64,000 bases of DNA from a virus: positions 1 through 64,000 of IMG/VR virus record IMGVR_UViG_3300025012_000054; one strand, 5' to 3'. The position numbers and the translations under genes were made by a program. Positions 1 through 8,015 of the stretch are shown here, in pieces (position 1 is the first letter of the stretch; every line of letters starts with the position of its first letter). The notes under the pieces are model-generated. The model ran no database searches. It saw only the letters and a list, made by a program, of their open reading frames with translations, and had not been told where the DNA came from.

Positions 1-2
1 AC

Positions 3-341
3 ACACAGAATATTGAAAATCTGTGGTGGTCAGATATTGAAGAAGAACAACTCGATAACTTCGTTCCGACCAGGATTGTTGAATATTATGCTGGAGCAAA
101 ACCTATGACGCTCGAAGAGGCGGATGTCGAATCCAAAAGGCTATATGACGAGATTCTATCTGATGATTTTTGTCCCATTTGTGAATATGGTATTTGCCAC
201 TTTGCCATTGATAAAACGTGGGATGAAATTGTCGTAGAGGCCAAAGATTTGGCTGTGAAAGAGATGAAGAAATTAGAGTCTCATGTTGGAGATTTTTGGG
301 AATACGAAATAGAAGAATTACAAAAAATTATTGATATGTAA
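3..341 (+). CDS. hypothetical protein, 5' partial
   Basis: The frame is open from the first bases of the window through to the TAA at 339-341, so this is the C-terminal part of a gene that begins upstream; an internal ATG at 105 is the only candidate start inside the window. The product is acidic and has a short Cys/His cluster (CPICEYGICHF) that could bind a metal. No family recognised. It is followed by a boundary box (346-363) and then the next gene. Confidence 0.6.
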   Translation, partial: TQNIENLWWSDIEEEQLDNFVPTRIVEYYAGAKPMTLEEADVESKRLYDEILSDDFCPICEYGICHFAIDKTWDEIVVEAKDLAVKEMKKLESHVGDFWEYEIEELQKIIDM

Positions 342-345
342 CACG

Positions 346-363
346 ATAAAAGTTAGATTTCAT
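346..363. repeat. boundary box ATRAAA-N6-TTTYAT
   Basis: ATAAAA, six free bases, TTTCAT. This is the first of 56 exact copies of an 18-bp interrupted palindrome that sits just upstream of the ribosome-binding site of most small genes in the window. Here it lies between a stop codon and the AAGGAA site of the gene at 383. Confidence 0.85.
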
Positions 364-382
364 TAACAGAAAGGAATAACAG

Positions 383-718
383 ATGCCCAAATATAATATC
401 AAGTTAGTAGATCCGCCAACCAATAAAGGCATATTATTTGAAGTAGACGGTACGGAATTAACCGATGTTCCTATCAGATGTTTTGTCCATCATAAAGTCT
501 TTGAAAATGAAATCATGAAATCTTGGATGGTATCGGAATTCTTTTCTGGTATGGCTATGACTTCAGAGTGGCCGACGAAAAACGCAGCCATAGATGCCGG
601 TCATAGGGTATTCGCTAAAATGCAATTGGCAGATATAAAAGAAATTGTAAATGGTCGTGTCAAAATATATGGATACGCTAATACCGATGGAACAGAAAGG
701 AGTAAGAAGAATGGATAG
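383..718 (+). CDS. hypothetical protein, 111 aa
   Basis: Starts with ATG after AAAGGAA and ends 8 nt inside the next gene, so translation is probably coupled. Basic/acidic mixed soluble protein with no motif I recognise. Confidence 0.7.
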   Translation: MPKYNIKLVDPPTNKGILFEVDGTELTDVPIRCFVHHKVFENEIMKSWMVSEFFSGMAMTSEWPTKNAAIDAGHRVFAKMQLADIKEIVNGRVKIYGYANTDGTERSKKNG

Positions 719-953
719 TTTTTACTCACCTGGTTTTGAGGCAAAATATCTCGAAAGATATCAAGAAATAGAATTTAGTGATGATGAACGATCTGTTAGA
801 ATTTTTGACGGTAAGTATATTCACCAGTTTCGCCAGTGGCTAGACAATTTGGATGATGAACTTAACAGGCGCAAGGTTTTGAATACCAATGGCGACCACG
901 AAGCACCAGAAGATATTTATGGTGCAGGAAAAATATCAGATAGTGTTGAATGA
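711..953 (+). CDS. hypothetical protein, 80 aa
   Basis: The ATG at 711 has AAAGGAG about 7 nt upstream, inside the end of the preceding gene; an in-frame ATG at 651 lacks a site, so 711 is preferred. Acidic soluble protein with an R-Q-W-L-D-N-L-D-D-E-L helix. The TGA stop lies within the left arm of a boundary box. Confidence 0.65.
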   Translation: MDSFYSPGFEAKYLERYQEIEFSDDERSVRIFDGKYIHQFRQWLDNLDDELNRRKVLNTNGDHEAPEDIYGAGKISDSVE

Positions 954-967
954 AATCAAAGTTTTAT
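950..967. repeat. boundary box overlapping a stop codon
   Basis: ATGAAA-N6-TTTTAT. The TGA of the left arm is the stop codon of the upstream gene, and the right arm runs directly into TAGGAGG, the ribosome site of the gene at 980. This is the commonest arrangement of the box. Confidence 0.85.
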
Positions 968-979
968 TAGGAGGATATA

Positions 980-1207
980 ATGGGAATGTTTGTTAGGGGA
1001 TTTCTTGTGGGTGTGACTTGTATGCTTGGTTTTGTTGCTCTTGTACCTACGGCTGAATCTAGGGAATTGACTAGATGTAAAGATGCGGTAATTGCAAATA
1101 TTCCCATTGTTTGGGAAGAAAATTATCCGTTTTGCAAAGTCGAAGTAACAATAAACGGTAAGGTCAAAGAGGTAACGCTTAAAGAGTTTTACGAATATAC
1201 TAAATAA
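980..1207 (+). CDS. small exported or membrane-anchored protein
   Basis: 75 aa. Residues 3-22 form a hydrophobic N-terminal segment after an initial Arg, followed by P-T-A-E-S, which looks like a signal peptide with possible cleavage near residue 27. The remainder is a small domain with two Cys that could form a disulphide outside the cytoplasm. Strong GGAGG site. Function unknown. Confidence 0.65.
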   Translation: MGMFVRGFLVGVTCMLGFVALVPTAESRELTRCKDAVIANIPIVWEENYPFCKVEVTINGKVKEVTLKEFYEYTK

Positions 1208-1221
1208 AATCATACTTTTAT
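1204..1221. repeat. boundary box
   Basis: ATAAAA-N6-TTTTAT. It shares the TAA stop of the preceding gene and is followed immediately by TAAGGAG for the next gene. Confidence 0.85.
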
Positions 1222-1233
1222 TAAGGAGAAAAA

Positions 1234-1419
1234 ATGACTGACAGAAGTGTCGATATTACTAAAATAATTTCACAGCTTGTATTAAATGAAATACTTTCTG
1301 GGAAAATCAAAACGCCCAAAGAAATTGAATGGCTAACATCTTACACGACGGAAGCACTATCTAGGATGCTTGCATATGTTATACAAATACAGGAAGAAAA
1401 GATCGACATAAAATCGTGA
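1234..1419 (+). CDS. hypothetical protein, 61 aa
   Basis: Small, mostly helical, soluble protein after an AAGGAG site. The stop TGA lies in the spacer of the boundary box at 1408-1425, so the box overlaps coding sequence here. No family recognised. Confidence 0.6.
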   Translation: MTDRSVDITKIISQLVLNEILSGKIKTPKEIEWLTSYTTEALSRMLAYVIQIQEEKIDIKS

Positions 1420-1438
1420 TTTTATTAAGGAGGTATGA

Positions 1439-1636
1439 ATGAACGGAATAATGAACACATTTCCAAATATAAACAAAATAACAGAAGAGATGGCTATTCT
1501 TCAAGAGGGATATGATATTCTTGAATCCTTGTACCTTGCCATGGATTCATACCACCCAGCGATTGATGGAAAACCAGTAGATACTGTTTTAGTAAACAGA
1601 ATGCAGAGGTTGTTTGGGTTTGATGACGGTGAATAA
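1439..1636 (+). CDS. hypothetical protein, 65 aa
   Basis: Follows TAAGGAGG. ATGs at 1435 (other frame), 1439 and 1451 compete; 1439 is chosen for spacing. Predicted helical and acidic; no recognised family. Confidence 0.6.
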   Translation: MNGIMNTFPNINKITEEMAILQEGYDILESLYLAMDSYHPAIDGKPVDTVLVNRMQRLFGFDDGE

Positions 1637-1663
1637 AATGAGGATTCTATTAAGGAGGTAATA

Positions 1664-2059
1664 ATGGAAAAAGATTTTGAGTATAACAGTTTTACAAATG
1701 AAGAACTGGCTAAACTACCAAAATGGGCATTAGAAAAAATTGAGGATTTAACACGAGAGCGAAAAGAATCCGTTAGGGAATTGAACGAATATTTAGATTC
1801 TCAAACTCCATCGTCTTTTTATACGGATGAATTTGCCTGTTTGGGATTAACAGAAAAAGGTACTCCAAATTCTCAAAGACGGTTTTTTCAAACTGATAGA
1901 ATTGAAGCCGATCACAAAGGCGTTCACTTGTCCGTTTATCTTGGTGTAGATGGAATTGAAATTAGTTGGGGGGCAGGAGCTAAACACGGGCGAGACGTTG
2001 CGTTTATTCCCCGAAGCTACCAACACGCATGGCTTATATCAAAAGACAGTATGCGATAG
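1664..2059 (+). CDS. hypothetical protein, 131 aa
   Basis: Good AAGGAGG site. The N-terminal third is charged and helical (E/K/R rich), the C-terminal part is Gly/aromatic rich. Ends with TAG; a boundary box follows at 2063-2080. No family recognised. Confidence 0.7.
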   Translation: MEKDFEYNSFTNEELAKLPKWALEKIEDLTRERKESVRELNEYLDSQTPSSFYTDEFACLGLTEKGTPNSQRRFFQTDRIEADHKGVHLSVYLGVDGIEISWGAGAKHGRDVAFIPRSYQHAWLISKDSMR

Positions 2060-2062
2060 ATA

Positions 2063-2080
2063 ATGAAAGGAGTGTTTCAT
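2063..2080. repeat. boundary box with the ribosome site in its spacer
   Basis: ATGAAA-GGAGTG-TTTCAT. Here the six-base spacer itself supplies GGAG and the final AT of the right arm is the start of the ATG at 2079, so box, ribosome site and start codon are fused. Confidence 0.85.
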
Positions 2081-2279
2081 GATACTAGGGCTTTATTTTA
2101 GCGCAGATAAGATTGACCTCATCAAAAACACGTGCAAATTAGAACATTTATTGCTAAGCGATTTTGAACATGATTTCGCCAAAAAACATTTGCTCATGAA
2201 CGCCTATTTGAGAAATAGGGATTTCATAACATATATAAACGCTATGGCTGATAAATTTATTGAAACGGGAACTATATAA
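2079..2279 (+). CDS. hypothetical protein, 66 aa
   Basis: Start codon overlaps the boundary box; GGAG lies 6 nt upstream. Helical soluble protein, no recognised motif. Confidence 0.6.
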   Translation: MILGLYFSADKIDLIKNTCKLEHLLLSDFEHDFAKKHLLMNAYLRNRDFITYINAMADKFIETGTI

Positions 2280-2315
2280 TAAAAGCGATTTTCATTATAA
2301 AGAAAAGGAGAAAAT

Positions 2316-2498
2316 ATGGGAAAAATGTTTGTTGGTGCAATTTGGGGAGCAGTTTTAGTTTTATCCATCTGGGCCTTAACTGTTTATTCTTTAGAAAGTG
2401 ACAGTGCTTTATCTGTGCTTGCCGTGTTTGGTTTGATAGGCTGTGGAGTAGCGCTTGTATGTTTTGTCTTAAAATTGATAATCGATAATCGGGATTAA
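2316..2498 (+). CDS. small membrane protein, two TM segments
   Basis: 60 aa with two hydrophobic stretches (about residues 5-25 and 31-53) joined by a short acidic turn, ending in a charged tail. AAGGAG site 7 nt upstream. Probably an inner-membrane miniprotein; role unknown. Confidence 0.65.
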   Translation: MGKMFVGAIWGAVLVLSIWALTVYSLESDSALSVLAVFGLIGCGVALVCFVLKLIIDNRD

Positions 2499-2526
2499 TG
2501 AAACAGGCATTTTATGAGGAGGAATA

Positions 2527-2742
2527 ATGGTTAAATATTTTTGTGATATCTGTAAGAAAGAAGTAAGCAATCCCGCTATGTCTTTAGATATGGCCGGAAA
2601 GGTTTTGTGCCACGAACATTTCTACCAGGCGCGAGAAGCCATGCATAAAACAATTTATACCTATACTAAAGAGGTAACAGAATCACCGTGCGATAATTGC
2701 GATATAGATTATCCCAGTTGCAATAACTGTATCGGTGCATAA
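2527..2742 (+). CDS. zinc-binding small protein
   Basis: 71 aa with two CxxC-type clusters: an N-terminal CDICKKEV with CHEH further on, and a C-terminal CDNCDIDYPSCNNC. The N-terminal part looks like a treble-clef or LIM-like knuckle. Likely binds one or two zinc ions; partner unknown. Confidence 0.65.
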   Translation: MVKYFCDICKKEVSNPAMSLDMAGKVLCHEHFYQAREAMHKTIYTYTKEVTESPCDNCDIDYPSCNNCIGA

Positions 2743-2768
2743 AACAAGAGTTTCATGGAGAATAATTT

Positions 2769-3473
2769 ATGAAATATATGGGATCTAAAAATCGTCACGC
2801 CAAAGAACTTTTATCTATCATCCTTAAAGATAGAAAACCCAATCAATATTATGTAGAACCTTTTTGTGGCGGATGTAATCTTATCGACAAAGTATCTGGT
2901 AATAGAATAGCAAACGATATTCACTTTTATTTAATAGAAATGTTTAAGGCTTTGCAAAACGGATGGCAACCGCCCGACAATATTTCAGAAAAAGAATGGT
3001 ACGATATAAAAGACAATAAAGATAAATACGATTCACGGCTAGTTGGTTTTGTTGGTTTCGGGTGTTCTTTTTCTGGCAAATGGTTTGGAGGTTATGCGCG
3101 AGGAAATCAGAACAACGGGCTACCACGCAACTATTGTTCAGAAAGCAAGAGAAATGTTTTGGCGCAAGTCCAAGGATTGCAAGGAATAGAATTTTTTAAT
3201 AAAAATTATTGGGAATTAGAAATACCGCATAACAGCATTGTGTATTGTGATCCCCCTTATGAAAATACCACGAAATACAAAGATTCTTTTGATCATAAAA
3301 AATATTGGGATTGGGTTAGGTTTGTTGCAAGAAGTGGTAGTAAGGTTTATTGTTCGGAATATGTCGCGCCAAATGATTTTGCTTGTGTGTGGTCAAAAAA
3401 GGTTAACAACACGCTAGATTTGAATACTGGTGCAAAACAGGGGTGGGAAAAACTGTTTGTTTTTACACAATGA
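2769..3473 (+). CDS. D12-class DNA adenine N6-methyltransferase (Dam-like)
   Basis: 234 aa, a little short for the Dam/DpnM family. The N-terminal MGSKNR matches the family's G-x-K SAM-binding start, FCGGCN near residue 40 is motif I (usual F-x-G-G-G), and DPPY near residue 160 is catalytic motif IV. It should transfer methyl from SAM to N6 of adenine in a short DNA site. No partner nuclease lies next to it, so it is an orphan methylase, probably protecting phage DNA from host restriction or marking it. Boundary boxes flank it. Confidence 0.88.
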   Translation: MKYMGSKNRHAKELLSIILKDRKPNQYYVEPFCGGCNLIDKVSGNRIANDIHFYLIEMFKALQNGWQPPDNISEKEWYDIKDNKDKYDSRLVGFVGFGCSFSGKWFGGYARGNQNNGLPRNYCSESKRNVLAQVQGLQGIEFFNKNYWELEIPHNSIVYCDPPYENTTKYKDSFDHKKYWDWVRFVARSGSKVYCSEYVAPNDFACVWSKKVNNTLDLNTGAKQGWEKLFVFTQ

Positions 3474-3499
3474 AAGACGAATTTTATTGAGGAGGTCTT

Positions 3500-4585
3500 A
3501 TGGCAAGGCAATTAGCAAGTATCCAAAAAATTATAAATATTGAACCCATTGAGGGTGCTGACGCTATTGAAAAAGCAACTGTTTTAGGTTGGCAGGTTGT
3601 AATTGCTAAAAAAGACAATTTTAAAATTGGTGATATGGCAATATATATTGAAATTGATTCAATTATGCCAGAAAAACCAGAATATGAATTTCTGCGTCAG
3701 CGTAAGTTTAGAGTGCGTACAATCAAGTTGCGCAATACGATTAGTCAGGGACTAATTCTTCCTTTATCTGTTTTGCCTAAAGGGAACTATCACGAAGGAA
3801 AAGATGTGACAGAACTTCTCGCGGTGAGAAAATATGATCCGCAGGCAGAAATCGAACAACGTTTATTCGATGAAAAAAACGCAAGGGAAAAGAATAAAAT
3901 TAAAAAGTTGTTGGGGAAAATGAAGTGGTATAGAAAACTTTTTGGAAAAAAGAGAGAGGGTTTTCCCTCTTTCATAAAAAAGACGGACGAAGATCGTATT
4001 CAATTATTTCCCGATATTTGCGAAGAAGAAAAAGATACGGCATTTCAAGTAAGCGAAAAAATAGATGGTCAGAGCGGAACATATTTTTTGGTCAAAAGCA
4101 AGGGGTGGTTTGGAAAAACCAAATTTGTTTTTGGGGTGTGCAGTAGAAATCTTTTATTGAGAAAACCCGATAATAGTTCATACTGGTCTATTGCGAGAAA
4201 ATATAATATTGAACAAGTGCTCAAAAACCTTATAGATAAAAGTAATTATGTTATTTTGCAGGGTGAAATTATCGGGACTAATATTCAAGGAAATAAATAT
4301 AAGGTATCGGACTATGAATTCTTTGCTTTCAACTTAATTTTTTCTGACCAAAAGCCAGATAATGATTTGGCAAAAAGCATACTTGAGTGGCACGCAATTA
4401 AGTTTGTACCACTACTTGATAACAACCTCAAATTAAGGTCTACAATTCAAGATATGGTTGAATATTCAAATGGAAAATCTCAAATATCTGACACGTTACG
4501 AGAAGGGGTTGTTGTAAGAAATTACGAAAAGGGAATTAGTTTCAAAATTGTAAGCCCAGAATTTTTATTGAAATATAATGAGTAA
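3500..4585 (+). CDS. RNA ligase, DRB0094 (Rnl5-like) family
   Basis: 361 aa. Residues about 1-110 form an OB-like N-terminal domain of the kind found before the nucleotidyltransferase core in the Deinococcus DRB0094 group. The core shows motif I K-I-D-G near residue 186, G-E-I-I-G (motif III/IIIa), R-E-G-V-V-V-R (motif IV) and S-F-K-I-V (motif V). The enzyme would be adenylated on the motif I lysine and seal RNA 3'-OH/5'-phosphate ends. It is one of two RNA ligases in the window, the other being RtcB at 42776. A basic linker (residues 130-155) is an insertion compared with short family members. Confidence 0.85.
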   Translation: MARQLASIQKIINIEPIEGADAIEKATVLGWQVVIAKKDNFKIGDMAIYIEIDSIMPEKPEYEFLRQRKFRVRTIKLRNTISQGLILPLSVLPKGNYHEGKDVTELLAVRKYDPQAEIEQRLFDEKNAREKNKIKKLLGKMKWYRKLFGKKREGFPSFIKKTDEDRIQLFPDICEEEKDTAFQVSEKIDGQSGTYFLVKSKGWFGKTKFVFGVCSRNLLLRKPDNSSYWSIARKYNIEQVLKNLIDKSNYVILQGEIIGTNIQGNKYKVSDYEFFAFNLIFSDQKPDNDLAKSILEWHAIKFVPLLDNNLKLRSTIQDMVEYSNGKSQISDTLREGVVVRNYEKGISFKIVSPEFLLKYNE

Positions 4586-4617
4586 CATAATAAAAGATTC
4601 GTTTCATGGAGTAATTA

Positions 4618-5265
4618 TTGACTAAAATCGTAGCATTTTCAGATATTCATGGTCAAATCAGCAATAAATTAACGCAGTGGTTTTTTGATCATCCTGGCGA
4701 CATATTAATATTTGCTGGAGATATTCAAAAGAATCATTTCGATTACGGCGAAGATTTCCTATTCTGGATATACAATCTACCGTATACCCATAAAGTAATC
4801 ACATTCGGGAACCATGACGGCAATTTTCAAGATATTACAAATACGGCTAAAAAATACGAGGATATTTATATTCTAAACCATGACAGCATAACAATAGATG
4901 GAATAAAAATATTTGCATCACCATATTCTCTACCGTTTAGAGAATGGTGGTTTATGAAAACCGAACAGGAACTAGAGAAATTATACCAACAGATTCCAGA
5001 TGATACCAATATCCTGATTACCCATGGTGCAGCTTTCGGAATATTAGATGAGGCAATAGGTGGACGAGCTACAGGAAGTATTTCCTTGGCTAAAAGAATA
5101 ACAGAATTAAAGAAATTAAAATATCATATCAGCGCCCATATCCACGAATCAGCGGGAAAACTAAAAGTAGGACGGGTAACACATATAAATGCAAGTATCC
5201 TGGATGAGCGATACAGGGTTGTAAATAATCCCGTTATTATCAATTACAGGCAACCTAAGCCTTGA
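4618..5265 (+). CDS. calcineurin-like metallophosphoesterase
   Basis: 215 aa from a TTG start with GGAG upstream. Metal-ligand motifs are in order: F-S-D-I-H-G, A-G-D-I (GD), F-G-N-H-D (GNHD), then T-H-G-A and S-A-H-I-H. This is the full set for a two-metal phosphoesterase. The substrate (phosphoprotein, nucleotide or nucleic acid end) cannot be read from sequence. Its position after an RNA ligase leaves room for a role in RNA end processing, which is inference only. Confidence 0.85.
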   Translation: MTKIVAFSDIHGQISNKLTQWFFDHPGDILIFAGDIQKNHFDYGEDFLFWIYNLPYTHKVITFGNHDGNFQDITNTAKKYEDIYILNHDSITIDGIKIFASPYSLPFREWWFMKTEQELEKLYQQIPDDTNILITHGAAFGILDEAIGGRATGSISLAKRITELKKLKYHISAHIHESAGKLKVGRVTHINASILDERYRVVNNPVIINYRQPKP

Positions 5266-5290
5266 CAAGTAACAGAAATTATGATATAGT
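5262..5290 (+). promoter_or_regulatory. sigma70-type promoter P1
   Basis: TTGACA at 5262-5267, 17-bp spacer, TATAGT at 5285-5290. It overlaps the stop of the preceding gene and drives the block starting at 5313. It lacks the GTGG before the -10 seen in the other seven copies (has ATGA instead). Confidence 0.75.
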
Positions 5291-5312
5291 TAGCATTAAG
5301 AAAGGATATCAT

Positions 5313-5684
5313 ATGGGAACGATTGAATTTTACGGCAAGCAAATGGATGATGTAGCCACTCTGAATACCGACACTATATTGGCATACAAAAAAGTTGTAC
5401 CCCATGCTTGTCATTGCGGAAAGCATGAGGATGATTATGTATCTGATTTTGGTGAATGGCAACCTGTTTTAGATCATAATCATACCTGGCAAGTTGTTAC
5501 ACTGCTCGAAAATTTTGGTTATACCGGATATGATTACGACACTGTTTTTTACACATTTTATCTGCAAGTTCCAGAATGTGCAAAACACGGCGAGTTTAAA
5601 TATGAGGGTGATGGGCTAAATTTTGGTCAAGCAGTTTGCAACACTCTGATTAAATTTGCCAGAGATTATAAATTTAGTAAATGA
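5313..5684 (+). CDS. hypothetical protein, 123 aa
   Basis: First gene after promoter P1. ATG at 5313 has AAAGGA 6 nt upstream; reading further upstream would place the promoter in the coding region, so this start is chosen. Contains CHCGKH and C-A-K-H-G clusters that might bind metal. No recognised family. Confidence 0.7.
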   Translation: MGTIEFYGKQMDDVATLNTDTILAYKKVVPHACHCGKHEDDYVSDFGEWQPVLDHNHTWQVVTLLENFGYTGYDYDTVFYTFYLQVPECAKHGEFKYEGDGLNFGQAVCNTLIKFARDYKFSK

Positions 5685-5698
5685 AAGAAGGATTTTAT
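5681..5698. repeat. boundary box with the ribosome site in its spacer
   Basis: ATGAAA-GAAGGA-TTTTAT, with the upstream TGA stop in the left arm and the next ATG two bases after the right arm. The spacer GAAGGA is the only plausible ribosome site for the gene at 5700. Confidence 0.85.
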
Positions 5699-5699
5699 A

Positions 5700-5921
5700 A
5701 TGAAAATTATAAGAGTTAGGAGATACTCTGGACACAAAGGCGGTAGCAATTTTTATCATCACGCTGATCTGTATGCGAATAATGCGAAAGAAGCAATTGC
5801 TAAAGCTAAAACCTGTACCAACTGGCGTTGGATTGATAAATTTGACGAATCAGACACCGATTATGTTAGATACGAATCTCTTGGCGAAATAACCCCAACC
5901 ACAGCCAAGAATCCACAATGA
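5700..5921 (+). CDS. hypothetical protein, 73 aa
   Basis: Short basic N-terminus with several His/Tyr, then a K/A-rich helix (N-N-A-K-E-A-I-A-K-A-K). The sequence pattern of sensing aromatic strands plus one helix resembles small phage beta-alpha folds but no family is assigned. Confidence 0.6.
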   Translation: MKIIRVRRYSGHKGGSNFYHHADLYANNAKEAIAKAKTCTNWRWIDKFDESDTDYVRYESLGEITPTTAKNPQ

Positions 5922-5936
5922 AAGAGAGATTTCGTG

Positions 5937-6170
5937 ATGTATTATAAAATACACTGTATGGCTAAAGACTTTTTAGGAAAACCCGAAATTCTATGTGGAA
6001 CACCTGCTGCTAATTATTTTGCAGTTCACGATCAGGACGTAACGTGTCGAAGATGTAAAAACTCCATGGGCATTATCCATAAAATTCCAAAAAACAAGAT
6101 AATCTCTTGCATAGAATGTGGAGAAAAACATATACACAAAACCTGTTGTAGTAAATTTACTCAGGATTAA
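5937..6170 (+). CDS. zinc-ribbon-like small protein
   Basis: 77 aa. CRRCK near the middle and CIECGEKH...CC near the C-terminus make two zinc knuckles. A GTG three bases upstream (5934) is a possible alternative start; ATG 5937 fits the GAGAG site better. Confidence 0.6.
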   Translation: MYYKIHCMAKDFLGKPEILCGTPAANYFAVHDQDVTCRRCKNSMGIIHKIPKNKIISCIECGEKHIHKTCCSKFTQD

Positions 6171-6185
6171 TAAAAGGATGATTTC

Positions 6186-6527
6186 ATGAGAAATGATTTT
6201 GACTTATCTTGGGGTGATATTATAGATATGTGTCACACTTGGGGCGTTTTTACCAGTCTGTCCTCAATCGTATTCGCAAAGGTTACACCGAAAGACACCC
6301 TTGAAGACCGGCTGACAAAGTTTGAGAAAAAATTATCCGAAACAACAAAGTTTCTAAGCAGTGTTTCAAATCAACTGAGTCAAAATAGTTTTTTAGCAAA
6401 TGCTCCAGACGATATTGTGAAGGGAAGAATTGATCAGTTGATGGAATTAGAAGAAACATATGAGGCGCAGTCTCACTTAGTTGATATGTTGAGATTTGCG
6501 AATCAATATAAATTACAGGAAGGGTGA
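6186..6527 (+). CDS. hypothetical helical protein, 113 aa
   Basis: ATG overlaps the right arm of the boundary box at 6170-6187, whose spacer carries GGATGA. Long amphipathic helix/coiled coil likely over residues 35-70 (L-x6-L spacing, K/E rich). Function unknown. Confidence 0.65.
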   Translation: MRNDFDLSWGDIIDMCHTWGVFTSLSSIVFAKVTPKDTLEDRLTKFEKKLSETTKFLSSVSNQLSQNSFLANAPDDIVKGRIDQLMELEETYEAQSHLVDMLRFANQYKLQEG

Positions 6528-6531
6528 TTTT

Positions 6532-6834
6532 ATGACAAAGATTATTAAGTTTAAACCGAGCTATCGTCTTATAGAAAACTGCAAATATTGCGCATTCTCA
6601 CACTATGAATACAAAAATAAGTGGTCTACGAAATCAAACTATTTTTGTTTACGATTGGCAACTGTTGCGACTATCGATGAGTTGAAAAAATTAAAAATTC
6701 CAGTTTATCAAGGCGATAAGGATGGTAAGTATGTTGACAAATTGACAGGCAATAGTTATGCGTATATTGAAAACCCAGATGAGATTTTGTCGGATTGCCC
6801 TCTGGAAGAATATAATGAAGCAGGAATTTCATGA
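6532..6834 (+). CDS. hypothetical protein, 100 aa
   Basis: ATG at 6532 follows GGAAGGGTGA. Contains C-K-Y-C-A-F and a later single Cys (YFC) and D-C-P-L, giving a possible Cys4 zinc site of the kind common in small phage proteins. Ends by overlapping the next start. Confidence 0.65.
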   Translation: MTKIIKFKPSYRLIENCKYCAFSHYEYKNKWSTKSNYFCLRLATVATIDELKKLKIPVYQGDKDGKYVDKLTGNSYAYIENPDEILSDCPLEEYNEAGIS

Positions 6835-6986
6835 TGTGTAAAATTAAAATAAAACAATTATTGTGTAAACACCCTTCTTTAGAAGAGGTTGTCGCAGTTC
6901 TTTGGGCTCTTATGATTATGATATTGATGGTTTGGGCGCTAGAGAAACCAGTTTCAATAATCTTAATGTGGCTGTTTGGCGTATAA
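6831..6986 (+). CDS. small membrane protein, 51 aa
   Basis: Starts in the stop of the preceding gene (ATGATG). Residues 20-35 and 41-50 are strongly hydrophobic (V-V-A-V-L-W-A-L-M-I-M-I-L-M-V-W). Ends with TAA inside a boundary box (6983-7000). Probable single-span membrane miniprotein. Confidence 0.6.
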   Translation: MMCKIKIKQLLCKHPSLEEVVAVLWALMIMILMVWALEKPVSIILMWLFGV

Positions 6987-7010
6987 AATAAGTCTTTTAT
7001 AAGGAGAAAA

Positions 7011-7148
7011 ATGAAAAATCTATTTATTATAACACTGTCAGATATTGTTGGGCTTGTATTTCTTGCTCTTATTCTTTTAAGCGCCCTAATTATTTTTGTT
7101 GGATCAAAACTTGAAGAGCGAAAACGCAGGAATCGTAGAAATAAATAA
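7011..7148 (+). CDS. small membrane protein, 45 aa
   Basis: AAGGAG site 6 nt before ATG. One hydrophobic span (about residues 10-30) followed by an Arg/Lys-rich cytoplasmic tail (K-R-R-N-R-R-N-K), so N-out/C-in by the positive-inside rule. Function unknown. Confidence 0.6.
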   Translation: MKNLFIITLSDIVGLVFLALILLSALIIFVGSKLEERKRRNRRNK

Positions 7149-7166
7149 AATGATTCTTTAAAGAGA

Positions 7167-7262
7167 TTGTTGTTGGTATTAGATTTATACACCGATATTG
7201 CCGTAAGAATCTTAGAATTTGTGGAAATGAAAAAAGAAGAAGATAAAATCAGCGTTTCATGA
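7167..7262 (+). CDS. possible 31-aa protein from TTG start
   Basis: The gap between two boundary boxes holds an open frame from TTG with AAAGAGA just upstream; it ends with TGA at the right arm of the box at 7243-7260, exactly as neighbouring genes do. Predicted helical. The unusual start and small size keep this tentative. Confidence 0.35.
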   Translation: MLLVLDLYTDIAVRILEFVEMKKEEDKISVS

Positions 7263-7268
7263 GGAAGT

Positions 7269-7520
7269 ATGAATAAGCCAACAAGAAATCCAGAGTATGA
7301 TAAACAATTAAAAATCTATAATAGTGCGTTTGGTAGGCATCAGTCCATGGGAATAGTTTCAAAAAAAATAACTACCAAAGAAGAAATGCTTGTGGCTTTT
7401 GAACAAATGAAAATCGAATGGGATAAATTGATGGAAATTAATCTGTTTATAGAATGTACGGAATGTGGTGTTGAAAAATCAAAATGTATTGACTGTATTT
7501 ATGCTTTTTACGGTAAATAA
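7269..7520 (+). CDS. hypothetical protein with CxxC pairs, 83 aa
   Basis: GAGGAAG site. C-terminal C-T-E-C-G and C-I-D-C form a likely zinc knuckle; the N-terminal two-thirds is helical and basic. No recognised family. Confidence 0.6.
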   Translation: MNKPTRNPEYDKQLKIYNSAFGRHQSMGIVSKKITTKEEMLVAFEQMKIEWDKLMEINLFIECTECGVEKSKCIDCIYAFYGK

Positions 7521-7558
7521 AATAGTTGTTTTATGAAGCAGAATAAAAGGAGAAGAAA

Positions 7559-7753
7559 ATGCAAGAATTTTGTAAAGTTAGTAATTTAAATGATTTGCTA
7601 TCGACGCTAGAGTTTTATTATGAGAAATATGGTAATCTTCCAATAGATATAGATTTGAGTTCGGGAAAAGAAGAAGGATGTTATAAGATTGATTCCGTTT
7701 TATATGCCACAGATGAAAAAGGGAACAGGTCAATTAGCTTTATTGTTTGGTAG
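7559..7753 (+). CDS. hypothetical protein, paralogue of the gene at 57847
   Basis: 64 aa. Shares with the product at 57847-58038 the pattern L-L/I-x-x-L-x6-YGNLP, a central GxY-x-I-D-x-VLY-x-TDE and the C-terminal I-x-F/L-I-V/I-W. The fold looks like a small alpha-beta domain. Function unknown; two copies 50 kb apart suggest an old duplication. Confidence 0.65.
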   Translation: MQEFCKVSNLNDLLSTLEFYYEKYGNLPIDIDLSSGKEEGCYKIDSVLYATDEKGNRSISFIVW

Positions 7754-7754
7754 C

Positions 7755-7772
7755 ATAAAATGATTGTTTCAT
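7755..7772. repeat. boundary box
   Basis: ATAAAA-N6-TTTCAT followed by GAGGAG. This A-left/C-right form is the most frequent of the four variants. Confidence 0.85.
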
Positions 7773-7782
7773 GAGGAGTGCT

Positions 7783-7965
7783 ATGAATAAATTAGAATGG
7801 ATTGAAGAACTTGCTAGGATTAGCAAAATGTCAAAGCAGGAACGCCTTGCTTATGATCTTGAGCAGATACCAAAGATCCACTGGAGCGACGATGAAGAAT
7901 ATGTGGTATTCGTTGATCGTAAACTTGATGTTTTAATTGGTTCTTTGATGGAGTTTTTATCATAA
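7783..7965 (+). CDS. hypothetical protein, 60 aa
   Basis: ATG 7783 sits 6 nt after GAGGAG; the ATG at 7771 contains that site and is rejected. Helical acidic protein with no recognised motif. Confidence 0.6.
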   Translation: MNKLEWIEELARISKMSKQERLAYDLEQIPKIHWSDDEEYVVFVDRKLDVLIGSLMEFLS

Positions 7966-8004
7966 AACAATTCTTTTATGTGGTAGATAAAATATTAGTT
8001 TTAT
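7962..8004. repeat. tandem boundary boxes without a gene between
   Basis: Boxes at 7962-7979 and 7987-8004 are separated by only seven bases (GTGGTAG), a remnant of a ribosome site. This is what would remain if recombination between two boxes removed the gene between them. Confidence 0.75.
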
Positions 8005-8015
8005 GAGGTGAAAAA

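Noticed and set aside
6671-7192. 173-aa reading frame on the minus strand
   Set aside because: It crosses several well-supported plus-strand genes with ribosome sites and is low-complexity; no real gene on the minus strand was found in the whole window.
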